Of a stretch of 64,000 nucleotides of DNA, positions 52,647 through 62,800 are shown piece by piece (position 1 is the stretch's first letter; each line of letters opens with the position of its first letter). The notes below the pieces were generated by a model. That model made no database searches and was not told the DNA's origin. It worked only from the letters and a program-made list of their open reading frames with translations. The DNA comes from Bacteroidota bacterium. Lineage in GTDB: Bacteria; Bacteroidota; Bacteroidia; Flavobacteriales; Flavobacteriaceae. Where the stretch lies: contig JAEXIT010000018.1 in assembly GCA_023446155.1 (NCBI GenBank), positions 1-64,000 on the forward strand. Direction: 5' to 3'. A program made the translations under genes and the position numbers.

Positions 52647-53378
52647 TTATTTTTTTGACGCTGAATATATCGTTGCCGCTCCAAATGTCTGAGGAGCATG
52701 TTTCACATCTATAAACCCAACTTTTCGCAAAATATTGTTTAACGCTTCACCATGAGGGAAAACAGAAGCCGATTCGGATAGGTAGGAATAGGCCACTTTG
52801 TCTTTGGAAAACAGCTTTCCGATTAAAGGTAAAATATTTTTGGTGTAAAAGTAATAGCCCTGCTTAAAAGGAAAACGGGTGGGTACCGAAGTTTCCAGAA
52901 TCACAAAAACACCGTTCGGTTTTAAGACGCGTAAAATTTCGGATAATCCTTTTTCTAATGTTTCAAAATTTCGTACACCAAACGCAACGGTGATGGCGTC
53001 AAAGTAATTATCGGCATAGGGAATGTTTTCAGAATCGCCCAAAACCATTTCGATTTTGTTGCTAAGGTTGAGGTGTTCAATTTTTTGTTTTCCAACTTCA
53101 AGCATTCCGGACGAAATGTCCAATCCGATGATCTTAGTCGCGCTGGTTTTGGTCATTAAAATAGCCAGATCACCGGTTCCGGTGGCAATATCCAAAACGG
53201 TTTGCGGTTGTTTGTCGGAAACAATTTTTAAAACCTTATTACGCCATTTAATATCGATACCAAAAGAAATCACACGATTTAAATTGTCGTACTTCCCGGA
53301 AATCGTATCAAACATTTGGGTTACTTGTTCTTTTTTTCCGAGTTCGGAATCTTTATAAGGCGTGATATTTTTTGACAT
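52647..53378 (-). CDS. ubiE: Demethylmenaquinone methyltransferase
   Basis: The protein has 243 residues from the ATG at 53378; the in-frame start 21 bp upstream would lie on the predicted -7 box. It performs the last step of menaquinone synthesis, C-methylation of demethylmenaquinone with S-adenosylmethionine. Family blocks are KKEQVTQMFDTISGKYDNLNRVIS at the N-terminus (split here), the SAM motif VLDIATGTGDLAI, GLDISSGMLEVG, DSENIPYADNYFDAITVAFGVRN and VFVILETSVP. porT follows directly in the same operon. Confidence 0.95.
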   Translation of the reverse strand: MSKNITPYKDSELGKKEQVTQMFDTISGKYDNLNRVISFGIDIKWRNKVLKIVSDKQPQTVLDIATGTGDLAILMTKTSATKIIGLDISSGMLEVGKQKIEHLNLSNKIEMVLGDSENIPYADNYFDAITVAFGVRNFETLEKGLSEILRVLKPNGVFVILETSVPTRFPFKQGYYFYTKNILPLIGKLFSKDKVAYSYLSESASVFPHGEALNNILRKVGFIDVKHAPQTFGAATIYSASKK

Positions 53379-53396
53379 TCTATAAGAAATTTGGAG

Positions 53397-53404
53397 CAAA
53401 GATA
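53397..53404 (-). promoter_or_regulatory. -7 box of the ubiE-porT operon
   Basis: TATCTTTG on the minus strand matches TAnnTTTG and lies 18 bp before the chosen ubiE ATG. Its position rules out the longer ubiE frame. Confidence 0.6.
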
Positions 53405-53561
53405 ATAGAAAAGTGCCGTATTTGAAAAGAATCGTTTTGTTATTGGCAATATTTGGTTAGACGCGGCTCACCAAATTTAGTGAGGTGAAAAATACAAAGA
53501 TTTGGCGATTGTCTGGCGTTGATATTATTGGGAAATTTACAGTGTATAAAAGGAATGAACT

Positions 53562-53879
53562 ATGCTATCAAAATTATTTTTTTCGGAACTGAAATGGATG
53601 CTATTGGTACTGGTCGTCACATTGATTCTAGTGGAAAGTATCAACAGTGGGTTTAACTTTAATCCCGCTGAATATGGGGTACCGCAAACGTTCTTTGGGT
53701 TAAATTTGTTTTTGGAAATTTTAGTTTTTTTTGTCTTTAGTACTTTTGTGGTATTTGGTATTAAAGGCTTTTTTGAGATGTATTCTCAGCGGTTTGCCAA
53801 TGTTATTATTTTTATCTCCGGATTATTGCTAACGGTGGCAATCTTTATTTTATGTTATCAGGTACTTTCACTTGAATAA
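53562..53879 (+). CDS. Small membrane protein, three predicted helices
   Basis: The protein has 105 residues. Hydrophobic segments at ~12-28 (WMLLVLVVTLILVES), ~45-66 (LNLFLEILVFFVFSTFVVFGI) and ~80-102 (FANVIIFISGLLLTVAIFILCY) predict an inner-membrane protein. There is no motif I recognise. It stands alone with its own terminator, between the divergent ubiE operon and the convergent RHS locus. Confidence 0.65.
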   Translation: MLSKLFFSELKWMLLVLVVTLILVESINSGFNFNPAEYGVPQTFFGLNLFLEILVFFVFSTFVVFGIKGFFEMYSQRFANVIIFISGLLLTVAIFILCYQVLSLE

Positions 53880-53914
53880 AACCGAATAACTTTTGATACA
53901 GATAGTTTATTTAT

Positions 53915-53948
53915 AAAACATCCTGATCGAAATATCAGGATGTTTTTT
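53915..53948 (+). terminator. Terminator after the small membrane protein gene
   Basis: Perfect 13-bp arms, AAAACATCCTGAT and ATCAGGATGTTTT, enclose a 6-nt loop and are followed by T-runs. Confidence 0.9.
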
Positions 53949-54020
53949 TGTGTCTTACTGAAACACCTGATAGGTCTTGAAGTTTACCGTAGCGGATTTT
54001 TTGTATCTAGGATTTGCCAT

Positions 54021-54052
54021 AAAAACAAAACTACAACTTTTTACAGTTGTAG
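54021..54052 (-). terminator. Terminator of the RHS operon
   Basis: CTACAACT and AGTTGTAG form the stem. On the minus strand the stem is followed by TTTTGTTTTT. It lies ~50 bp beyond the last gene of the leftward RHS operon. Confidence 0.7.
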
Positions 54053-54070
54053 CTTGCTTCTGCTTTTCTA

Positions 54071-54090
54071 GCACGGATTACAAATCCGCG
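54071..54090. repeat. REP-like palindrome, inverted copy
   Basis: This 20-bp sequence is the exact reverse complement of the one around 9666-9685, with the CGGATT arms and ACA loop. It lies between the RHS operon stop codon and its terminator hairpin, so it is transcribed in the 3' end of that message. Confidence 0.7.
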
Positions 54091-54103
54091 CAATCGGGTT
54101 TTT

Positions 54104-54736
54104 TTATTTTATGTCTATAGTTTCTAATTTACCTCTATTTTTTAGTTGATCATATTTGGCGATTTTTAAAGTTGAAGGAATTCGAACCTTTAAAATTTTA
54201 TCATTTCCTATGGAGGTAACTTCATGGTTGTAAAATTTGAAAAGACTACTATCTGCATCATCTTGGTTGTAAATGATAATGGAGTTTTTTATTGTCTTTT
54301 CAACTAAGTCCGAAAGAAATGTGTAATCATTGTCAAAGTCTTTTTTAGAAAAAAAAGTATCGGACAAATGAAAAAAATCTTTGTTGTCTCTTAGTTTTAT
54401 TTCTCCGATAAGTTTTGTCGTTTGATGTGGATTTATTATTGGTAAATCTCCGACATAAACTGGTGTTGTTTTATTTTGGATTGTGTCCAATAACAGTAAA
54501 ATTGATTTCCTGCTTTTTGTGAGTTTATTGGGTTTGGATGAGAAAAATCTTAAACTATCCGAATTGTTTTCAAAATTAAAAGTTAAATATAGTATTGGTG
54601 GAAGGTCACCTTCACCTGTGTAGTCAGTTAAAAAAAGAGATACTTCTTTTAATTCTATAGTTACATCGTTTTCTTTTTTCTGTTGTCTACATGAAAAAAA
54701 GAAACATAGTATTATGGATAGATACAAAACTTTCAT
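54104..54736 (-). CDS. Putative lipoprotein, likely immunity protein of the RHS toxin
   Basis: The protein has 210 residues from the ATG at 54736, 1 bp after the RHS stop codon; a longer frame would overlap the toxin gene. MKVLYLSIILCFFFSC is a lipoprotein signal with the cysteine at 16. The mature protein is mixed alpha/beta (PPILYLTFNFENNSDSLRFF; NHEVTSIGNDKILKVRIP), with no family I recognise. Position directly behind a toxin C-terminus and an exported location suggest that it neutralises the RHS toxin in the periplasm or at the membrane. This is inferred from context only. Confidence 0.6.
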   Translation of the reverse strand: MKVLYLSIILCFFFSCRQQKKENDVTIELKEVSLFLTDYTGEGDLPPILYLTFNFENNSDSLRFFSSKPNKLTKSRKSILLLLDTIQNKTTPVYVGDLPIINPHQTTKLIGEIKLRDNKDFFHLSDTFFSKKDFDNDYTFLSDLVEKTIKNSIIIYNQDDADSSLFKFYNHEVTSIGNDKILKVRIPSTLKIAKYDQLKNRGKLETIDIK

Positions 54737-54737
54737 A

Positions 54738-57700
54738 TTATCTAGTTTGATATATTCTGGCACTTTCTTCTATCTGTTTTCGATATTCACCGGTGGCATA
54801 CCTTTTAAATAAAGGGGTATTTGCCTGTAATGGGTAGATTTTTTGATGCACATCTGTCTTACCCATTTTTTGTCTTAAATTCATTTTTCCATGAAAATGA
54901 TATTCATGCTCAAATAGACTACCAATATTTCCCGCTGTATTTAGGTCTTTTCTCTGATCAAAGTTGAATATAATAGCATCTTCATCGACCCAATTTACAT
55001 TTTGACCATAATCGGTACCTATATTAGGAGCATTATTTGTTCCGAATCTTAGTTTGTCTGATGAGACAGAAATAGAGCCGTTTAATAAGCCTTTGGTAGG
55101 GTTTTCGCCATAGTAGGCCAAATAGGTTGTTTTTGCAATAAAATCTACAGCATTATGAAACAACACTAAACTTCCTCTCGTATCTGGTAAATCGGCAATT
55201 GATCTACTATTTTTTACTGCAATATTATGATTTATAATGCCATCTTTTGACTGGTTACTTAATTCAGCATATCTGTCTCTATCCATAAATAATATGTCCC
55301 CTCTCATAAAACCGTAGCTATCATTGCCCAAGTAAGCTCCTGTTTTGTTATCAAAGATAGGAGATAACGCTTCTCTACCATCAGGGTCAATAAAATACAT
55401 CGGATTATTATACGCATAGTTATATGGTGTCCATCTTCTGGAATTTTCCGCCAACGGGTCAATATTCATCCAACGACCAATTGCGGCATCGTAATTACGC
55501 GCTCCATAATCATACATATTCAATCCTAGCTCATCTTGCAATTCTTTTCCGTTATATTTATAATTCTGAGCGATAGCATTGGCCTTATTCAGATTTAAAA
55601 CATCATTATAGCCTTTGTGTCGCATTCCGAACGGATAATAATTGTTTTCTTCTACAATCTCAACTGATCCGGCCGGATTGACACGACGAATACTAATATC
55701 GTCAAACCAAACGGTTCCGGCTCCCGGAACACCTCCGTTATTGTCAATTCTGATGTTTAAGTTAACAATATTTTGCAGAACGGTCACCTTTTTTTCTACA
55801 TAAATCCATCTGCCTGTTGTAGCGGTACGGATATAATCCATGTCCGTGTAATAAGCCGTTTCTCCTGCTTTATTCATAAACAGGAATATATCGGCACTCG
55901 GACCATCACTGTATACCCATGCTGAGAAGATATACTCGGTAGGTTGCGAATTGCTTATCGGAATCCAACTGTTCCGTTGTGTTACCTGTTCTCCGGCTGT
56001 GAATTTTTCAATTTTTCCGGAATAATTCCCGGAGTGTTTTTTGTTAGTATCATACCCGGTGATCGGTGAACCGTATTCGGCATTTAGGTTACCCCATCCG
56101 TTTGCCGATTCGAAACCGTCGTAGAAAATTTCTGTACTTCCTCCGGTGACTACACCATCTCCATTAGTGTCGGCATACGAAAGTCGGATATTTCCTAAGT
56201 GATCTTTGTACTGGAAAACATACGAATAGGTACCATTATTATTGGCTACATATCCTTCCGGATGAGAGAAGAATTGTAAAACAGATGCTGATCCCGAAGA
56301 CTGTTTCTGATAGATAAAGCTACCAGAATATTCTGTTGTAGGACCATTACTTAACCCCGGTTGGAGTACAGTTTTTGAAATCTTAGTTCCTTTGGCATCA
56401 TATACATACCCAATTTTTCCTCCGTTTGAAAATTCAATTTCAGTTGGTAAGTTTAAATGATTGTAGATGATATTGGTTGTGATTCCTTTGTTTTTATCGA
56501 CTAACATATTACCATTGGCATCATATGTATAATCATCCCCAACGGTGTTACCATCTTTAAAACCTTCGGCTGCATTACCGGTTGCGCCGTAATTGTCTTT
56601 AACGGCCATTAATCGATTTCCTTTATACGTATAGGTAAGATTATCCAGATACCCAATATTTAAAGGATTTGTACTATCTTGTCCTTGTCGGTATAAGGTT
56701 AGTATATTTCCGTTTCTATCGTAAGCGTTAATGGATTCGTTATACTTACTGGTTATCTGATCATTTTCAAAATAATTTCCGGTTTTAAAACGATTCAGAT
56801 TGTCATACGCATAATAATATCCTCTGTGCGCTGTGGTTCCGTTGTCGGTTTTCCAATTTGTTGCACTGATGTTACCATTGTATAACGGTTCTACATTAGA
56901 ATAACCCAATGGTTTTTCTACATCGTCGTATTTAATATCGAAGGCAAACAGGTTGTTTTGTAGGCGACTCGTATTGTTGATACTTTTTAACCATCCTCTG
57001 ATGTTGTAATCATAATCCACTTTTTGTAACGGATTAACTTCGGTATTTCCAACATCTTTACGGATTAACTGACCTAATTCATCATAAGTGTTTTTAGCAA
57101 TCAATTGTTCCGGAAGTGCATTGATCTTCTGTTTTTGGGTTAACAATCTGCCGGCATGATCATAAGTGAAATTGTCTACAATTGTAATCGGAGTATTGTT
57201 CCCTTTTTGATGTGTGGTTTCGGTTTTAGTAACTTTTCCGATAAAATCAAGCGTGTAGCGAACATATTCTTTGGTAGCCAGATTTTCATTTTCGGATGCC
57301 GTATAAATTACCCTTGCTTTCTCATCATAATAAGTGGTTGTTTTGATCCATGTATTGTAACCTAAAACTTTTGTTTTAGAACCGGTTGCCAAGGATTTAA
57401 CATTGGTAGCCAAACCACTAATAAAAGGAGTGGAGCCAAAATCGAAAACGTAATTGTCAAAATAATTAACGGTTAAGATTTCAAAGTTGGTTTTAGGAAA
57501 AGCATTATTGGTGTAATATATCGTTGTAGCCGGTGTGCCCACTATTTGTTGAGAAGCTAATTTATTTTCACTCCATACTACATTAGTTTGATTGTTTACT
57601 GTCGTTTGAACCTGTTCACGGGTTTGTCCTGACGTTGGATTGGTCCAGATTCCAGTATAAACCGCACGATCAAAAGGATCGTATTTGGTGAAAAGCCACT

Positions 57701-59870
57701 TGTTGTTGCTTTTTAAATTAGCATCTTGTGTTAGCATAACTCTATCCAGTTTGTCGTAAACAATATATTCCCAGTCTTTTCCGGGTAACTTCTTTTCGAT
57801 CAGGCGGTTTCTTTCGTCATATTTATACTGATAGGCGTAATCGTTAAGGGTGTTGTTGTCGATTACGATTCCCAGGTTTCCGGTATAGTCGTTAAGGCTT
57901 AAACCGACATCCAATGTAACGGCATAGGCTGGCGTGCCATCTCCGGATAGATAAATTTTTCCTCCCTGAAGTCTTGCTGTATAGTGCGTATCCGAAACCG
58001 TTCCGTTTTGTTTTTTTATCGTCACCGGTCCTAATACCATGTCCGGAAGGTTTGTATTTAGAGTAAATCCTAAATCAAAAACGGGTGTAGTTGTATTTAA
58101 AGCAACACCTTGTGGACCTTGTCCGAAATCATCAAAATATACGCTTAAGAAATTATTGTTAATGCTGACATAATACTCGTTATAGTAATCGAAATTGACT
58201 ATAGGGACGTAGAATGTACTGATGCTTTCTCCTGCAAAAGATTCATCCTTCCAAATTTGTTGCTCGTTCGGATAGGTGTTTAACTGTGGCGGTAATACAT
58301 AGGTCAGATTTCCGAAATCATCATAAACGTAGTAAGTGTCGTGCCATCTTCCTTTATCGTGATCTCTTTTTAAAATTAGACGGTCTTGTTTGTCCCTAAA
58401 TTCAACAGATGTATTATCAGTCGGATTGGTCTGAGTAGATTTCCAGTTTTCGTTTTTGGTGATGATTTTGTATAGCTGATTAGGGGCATAGTAACCTCTT
58501 TTTTGGAAAATAGGTTCTTTTCGATTGTTATTTGAAAATGCAACATAAAAATCGACAACTTCATTTGTTATATTGGTTTTGTAATCATATATAATAACAT
58601 GTTCATTTGTTGAAGAGAGCTTCCAATTATTGCCCGGAGCAGCTTGTTTCGTTTGTCGGTTTAATGGTGATAATTCCCATTCTTTTTCTGAATAAGGGTT
58701 CGAAGTAGCTACGCTCGACCAGTTTTCCTGAGATTTATACTTGTTGTAATGATAGGTTTTCGCATCATTTTCTGAATTAGAATTATAAGAACCATATACA
58801 TTGCTTGGTAGAGAAAAAGGAAGGTATTCTTTACGTTGTCTACCATATTGGTCATATTCTATATGTTTTACGATGTCTTGATTTTGATTCCCTTGTCTTA
58901 TTGAGTTGGTTTGTTTTAATTTTCCAAGTCCATTGATATATTGAATGTTTTCAATTTTTTCATTCCACAGAGGAATGTGATTTTTAATTTGTTCCTCTGT
59001 AAATGGTTTTTTATAGTTTGTTTTGTGAATATAATTTTCACCGGCAGATAAATAAGTATTACTGTTGTTACAGAATACAATATCGAATGTCCCCGTAAAA
59101 TATAAAGGTTCTTCAAAATAGATCTGAGAAGTATTGGTACCATATGCAATATGGAGGTAGTTATTTTGAATTGAAAATGTAATACCGTTTAATTTTCCAA
59201 TAATTGTATTAGGAACCATTACAGGTAAATTCAATGCTATGACACTACCTAATTTTGCATTTTGAACTAAAAAGAAATCGGAGTCTAGCATTATGTGTCC
59301 GTTAGAGATTGTAAGTTTTAATCTCCCGGCAGCATGTCCTCCTAACGATTGATTAATCAATACTAGTAAGTCAGAATTTGTCCATGTTTTTTCATAGGAT
59401 AGTATACAGGAATCAACGTTAATGTTATTACAAATAGTTGTGTTTAAAGTTGTGTTGAGGTAAAGCGGTTCCTCCCTGTAGATAGATGTTGTGTTGTTGC
59501 CATATGCAATGTGTAAGTAATTGTTTTTAATGGAAAAAGTAAAACCATTATAGTCGCCTATAGTGATATCGGTTATAGGAAATCCTGCCTCTACAGGTAG
59601 AATATAACCTAGTTTCATGTTTTGTACTACAAAAAAACTGGATTGAAAAGAAAGAGTTCCATTTGCTATTGCTATGCTGAATTGTCCGCTGGCAAGTCCG
59701 CCACCGGCTGTGTTGTCTACAAAAGCATTCATTTCCGATCCCGTCCATGTTTTATTATACGTTAGTGTGCATAAATCATTGTACGAGGAGGAGATCGTCT
59801 TTGCACTTAGACTAATGTTTGATAATAATACAATAGCTATTATGAGTGTAGTGTATATTTTGGTTCTCAT
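54738..59870 (-). CDS. RHS-repeat protein with C-terminal toxin-like domain
   Basis: The protein has 1710 residues. A signal peptide (MRTKIYTTLIIAIVLLSNISLSA) is followed by two tandem ~125-residue copies of a domain (YNKTWTGSEMNAF and YEKTWTNSDLLVL; both with NNYLHIAYG) that I do not recognise. YD-repeats of the RHS cage fill the middle (YDEKARVIYTAS, YDHAGRLLTQKQK, YDANGNMLVDKNKG). At ~1250-1395 a jelly-roll, carbohydrate-binding-like insertion interrupts the cage. The RHS core YDYGARNYDAAIGRW lies near 1455 and the cleavage-type motif IDPDGRE near 1495. The last ~215 residues vary between such proteins and are the toxin candidate: SLFEHEYHFHGKM is His-rich and may bind metal. It starts 2 bp after the preceding RHS gene. 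Export, possibly with the type IX system, is inferred. Confidence 0.85.
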   Translation of the reverse strand: MRTKIYTTLIIAIVLLSNISLSAKTISSSYNDLCTLTYNKTWTGSEMNAFVDNTAGGGLASGQFSIAIANGTLSFQSSFFVVQNMKLGYILPVEAGFPITDITIGDYNGFTFSIKNNYLHIAYGNNTTSIYREEPLYLNTTLNTTICNNINVDSCILSYEKTWTNSDLLVLINQSLGGHAAGRLKLTISNGHIMLDSDFFLVQNAKLGSVIALNLPVMVPNTIIGKLNGITFSIQNNYLHIAYGTNTSQIYFEEPLYFTGTFDIVFCNNSNTYLSAGENYIHKTNYKKPFTEEQIKNHIPLWNEKIENIQYINGLGKLKQTNSIRQGNQNQDIVKHIEYDQYGRQRKEYLPFSLPSNVYGSYNSNSENDAKTYHYNKYKSQENWSSVATSNPYSEKEWELSPLNRQTKQAAPGNNWKLSSTNEHVIIYDYKTNITNEVVDFYVAFSNNNRKEPIFQKRGYYAPNQLYKIITKNENWKSTQTNPTDNTSVEFRDKQDRLILKRDHDKGRWHDTYYVYDDFGNLTYVLPPQLNTYPNEQQIWKDESFAGESISTFYVPIVNFDYYNEYYVSINNNFLSVYFDDFGQGPQGVALNTTTPVFDLGFTLNTNLPDMVLGPVTIKKQNGTVSDTHYTARLQGGKIYLSGDGTPAYAVTLDVGLSLNDYTGNLGIVIDNNTLNDYAYQYKYDERNRLIEKKLPGKDWEYIVYDKLDRVMLTQDANLKSNNKWLFTKYDPFDRAVYTGIWTNPTSGQTREQVQTTVNNQTNVVWSENKLASQQIVGTPATTIYYTNNAFPKTNFEILTVNYFDNYVFDFGSTPFISGLATNVKSLATGSKTKVLGYNTWIKTTTYYDEKARVIYTASENENLATKEYVRYTLDFIGKVTKTETTHQKGNNTPITIVDNFTYDHAGRLLTQKQKINALPEQLIAKNTYDELGQLIRKDVGNTEVNPLQKVDYDYNIRGWLKSINNTSRLQNNLFAFDIKYDDVEKPLGYSNVEPLYNGNISATNWKTDNGTTAHRGYYYAYDNLNRFKTGNYFENDQITSKYNESINAYDRNGNILTLYRQGQDSTNPLNIGYLDNLTYTYKGNRLMAVKDNYGATGNAAEGFKDGNTVGDDYTYDANGNMLVDKNKGITTNIIYNHLNLPTEIEFSNGGKIGYVYDAKGTKISKTVLQPGLSNGPTTEYSGSFIYQKQSSGSASVLQFFSHPEGYVANNNGTYSYVFQYKDHLGNIRLSYADTNGDGVVTGGSTEIFYDGFESANGWGNLNAEYGSPITGYDTNKKHSGNYSGKIEKFTAGEQVTQRNSWIPISNSQPTEYIFSAWVYSDGPSADIFLFMNKAGETAYYTDMDYIRTATTGRWIYVEKKVTVLQNIVNLNIRIDNNGGVPGAGTVWFDDISIRRVNPAGSVEIVEENNYYPFGMRHKGYNDVLNLNKANAIAQNYKYNGKELQDELGLNMYDYGARNYDAAIGRWMNIDPLAENSRRWTPYNYAYNNPMYFIDPDGREALSPIFDNKTGAYLGNDSYGFMRGDILFMDRDRYAELSNQSKDGIINHNIAVKNSRSIADLPDTRGSLVLFHNAVDFIAKTTYLAYYGENPTKGLLNGSISVSSDKLRFGTNNAPNIGTDYGQNVNWVDEDAIIFNFDQRKDLNTAGNIGSLFEHEYHFHGKMNLRQKMGKTDVHQKIYPLQANTPLFKRYATGEYRKQIEESARIYQTR

Positions 59871-59872
59871 GA

Positions 59873-62800
59873 TTAATTTTTCTTGTAGTTGTATTTGTAT
59901 TCTTCGATCACATTTCCTAAATGATCCACTATGAATTTCAGATCACCATTTTCGTCATATTTATAATTGGTAGTATGTGCTCTGCTATCAGTTATACTAG
60001 CAAGTTTCCACAGTGATTTGTCGTTAATGTTTTGATAGGAATCATCATAGTAATTGTAAGTAGTTACATTAGAGTTGGTTAATGAACTTCGTAATATGTC
60101 AAGTTGTTGGATAAGTTGAGTCCCTTTTAAAAGCTTTAAATTATTCATGTCGATTAATGCTGCAACTTCATTGTAACTGGTGTTGTCTATTTTTGCTATC
60201 AATAGTTTGTCTGAATATCCCCAAATATATACGGTTGTTTTTTCTCCGTATCTGGATTTTACTTCTACAGGTTTTCCTAAAACATTATATTGAGTATAAT
60301 TTGTTTGTAATTCGTATGATGGATCAAAATTGACAACCCCGTTAGTGTTTACAGAGAGTTTTTTATAGTGTAAGGCATCAACTATGTCAGGATTGTTAGC
60401 ATCTCGGACTAAGGTTTTGTTGGTGTTTAACACATAATGTTTGTCCAACAAATTATTTTTGTATAAAAACAGGTCGGCTTTGGTAATTAAGCTTTCGGAT
60501 GTGTTGCCCGGAAATATTTTTTCGGTTATAATCTCGACAGGTTTTCCAATAGCTGTTGTTCCAAATGCATTTGAATTTGAAAAGTCACGAATGTGTTTAA
60601 AAGAAACTATGTTTTTTTCTCCGTTATTGCTATTTGTTGAGGTTGTTTTCTTTAGTTGTAGATCTGAGCCATAACTGAATTCTTTAGTTGTGAGAACAGC
60701 ATTGGTGTCGTAATAATCGGTTTCTTCTGTTTTGGTTAACATCTGTTTTGCCGATATGTAATAAGAAGATGCTATATAATAATCATATTTGCCTTCTGCA
60801 AAATAAGCGTTACTCAAGAAACCACTAACTTGCTCAGTATCTACGTTACTGGATTGTACATTTGCTACCGGTGTGCTTGAAGTTGCTGGTACATTTAAAT
60901 CGCGAATGTGAACGTACCCTATTGCTGCTTTTAAGAATGAATACCTGCCGGAAAAATCGAGTGTATATGAGTTCGTTATTTTTTTGACTTTTTTACCGGT
61001 ATTATCATAGATGTTTTTTTCTAATAGTTGTCCGGTGTTCCATGAGTAATTCGGAGCAATAGTAAATGGAAAATAATCTTCTGAAATTTCTGGGAGCACA
61101 TATGCTGAGGTACAGTTAGAAATTATACCATTACCATCTTTTAAGCCGATACACTCAAGAAAACGGACAGGGAAAGCTTTTTTGATTTCATATAAATAGC
61201 CGTTTGAAATGGCCATTGGATAGTCTTTTTTCTTTCCTATGGTTAGAGGTACGTTAAAAGAGTATTCCTCTTTTCCATTGTTAACTGTTGTAATAGTAAC
61301 GGTTTTATAATCTACAGAATTACTATTACTTATAATATTATTATAACTATAGAACGTATTCCTGATTTTCAAATAGTCAAGAGTAGTGTTTTCACCTGTA
61401 TATCTATACCTGTTGAAAACGGGTAGTATATGCAGATTTCCGGAAGTAAGCCCATCGCTATTCTTATAAGAATATATTTTCTCAATAACTGGAGAAACTA
61501 AATCGGATGTTTTTGTGCTTTTTATACGTAATCCGGGTCCAAGTTCTTCTTTTCCATTGTGTAGGAAAGTATTGAGCTCGTATTCAAATTCTGTATACCC
61601 TTTTGTTGGATATATTATTTTTTTAAGAATGCCTGATTTTGCATAATTTAGATTAGGAAAATTGTTTTCAGCTTTTTGGACATACAATACTGTTCCGGTT
61701 TGTCCGCTGGTTGGAGGATAAGGGCTTAGTGGTGTGAAATATTCGGAGTTTTCCAGGTTATTGACTAAGTTAGGATAATAGTATAGTGAAGGTATTTCAT
61801 CAGTGTTAGTTGCTCCGTTATAATAGCCGAAAAAGTCTTTTGAAAGAGAACCTATAGATGGTAATGGAAATTGATTTTCATATTCAAAAGTATATTTTGA
61901 ACCATCTTTTTGAGTAATACTATTTAGTTTTAATCTTTTACATTTCGTTGCCCAATAATGATTTGTGGTATTGCAAGATGCAGTTGTAAAATAAGAATAG
62001 TTAAAACTAAAGGTTTCAACTCCCGTCTTCATGTCATCAACTCGGATTCCTGTTAAGTAGGCACCACGTTCGGAACTAAAGGTCATTTCCGGAGCTACAA
62101 CTATACCTTCGGGACGTCTTCGCTCCGGAACAGGAACGTATACCCATGGAGTGTCTTCCCGGTTTTCCCATCCCAATTGCATTTTTCCGGTTTCCCATTG
62201 TACATTGGTGAGGAATTGTCGTTCAGTAATTGTGGCAAGAATTGAGTATGTTTCACATGATGTTTGAGCTTTATTTGGATAGGTTGGAGTACTGCTATTA
62301 GGGCCGTCAACAATAGATTCAGCCCTGAATAAAGATTGTTCAACAGATTTAGTATAAGAAAAATCTAATAATTTCTTTTTTACACCATAGTTGAATGTTA
62401 TATCGGATTGATTAGGAATTTCAACTCTGCTGATACGCCAGGTCGAAGTGTAGGTTGGGCCTTTTTGACGGGAATCATAATTTTCAAATATACTGGTAGG
62501 ATCATTCAGATTGAAATTGGGATAACGTTGAGCTCCCTCTACTATTGATGTAGGATTAAAATAGTACCAAAAACGATTCGAATATTTGTAAGGTGCTGAA
62601 CTAGCACTTTGCTTGTTATAATAACCATTATAATAACTCATTCGATATAAATCGGTTGATTCTTTGGTTTCAAAATGGTATATTATACCGTTTGGTAAAA
62701 TGATTTTAAAACTTTGTATTCCAGATGTCGTTATGGTCGGGATAATTGTTATGGGGTCTTTTGAAAGTAAGATTATATTTTTGTCTTGATCAAAAATGAA

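Noticed and set aside
53441..53520. Weak inverted repeats near CACCAAATTTAGTGAGGTG
   Set aside because: The arms are short and imperfect, with no T-run and no relation to a neighbouring start or stop.
54738..55390. Zinc metalloprotease HExxH in the RHS tip
   Set aside because: The sequence is HEYHFH, so the second His is one residue too early for HExxH.
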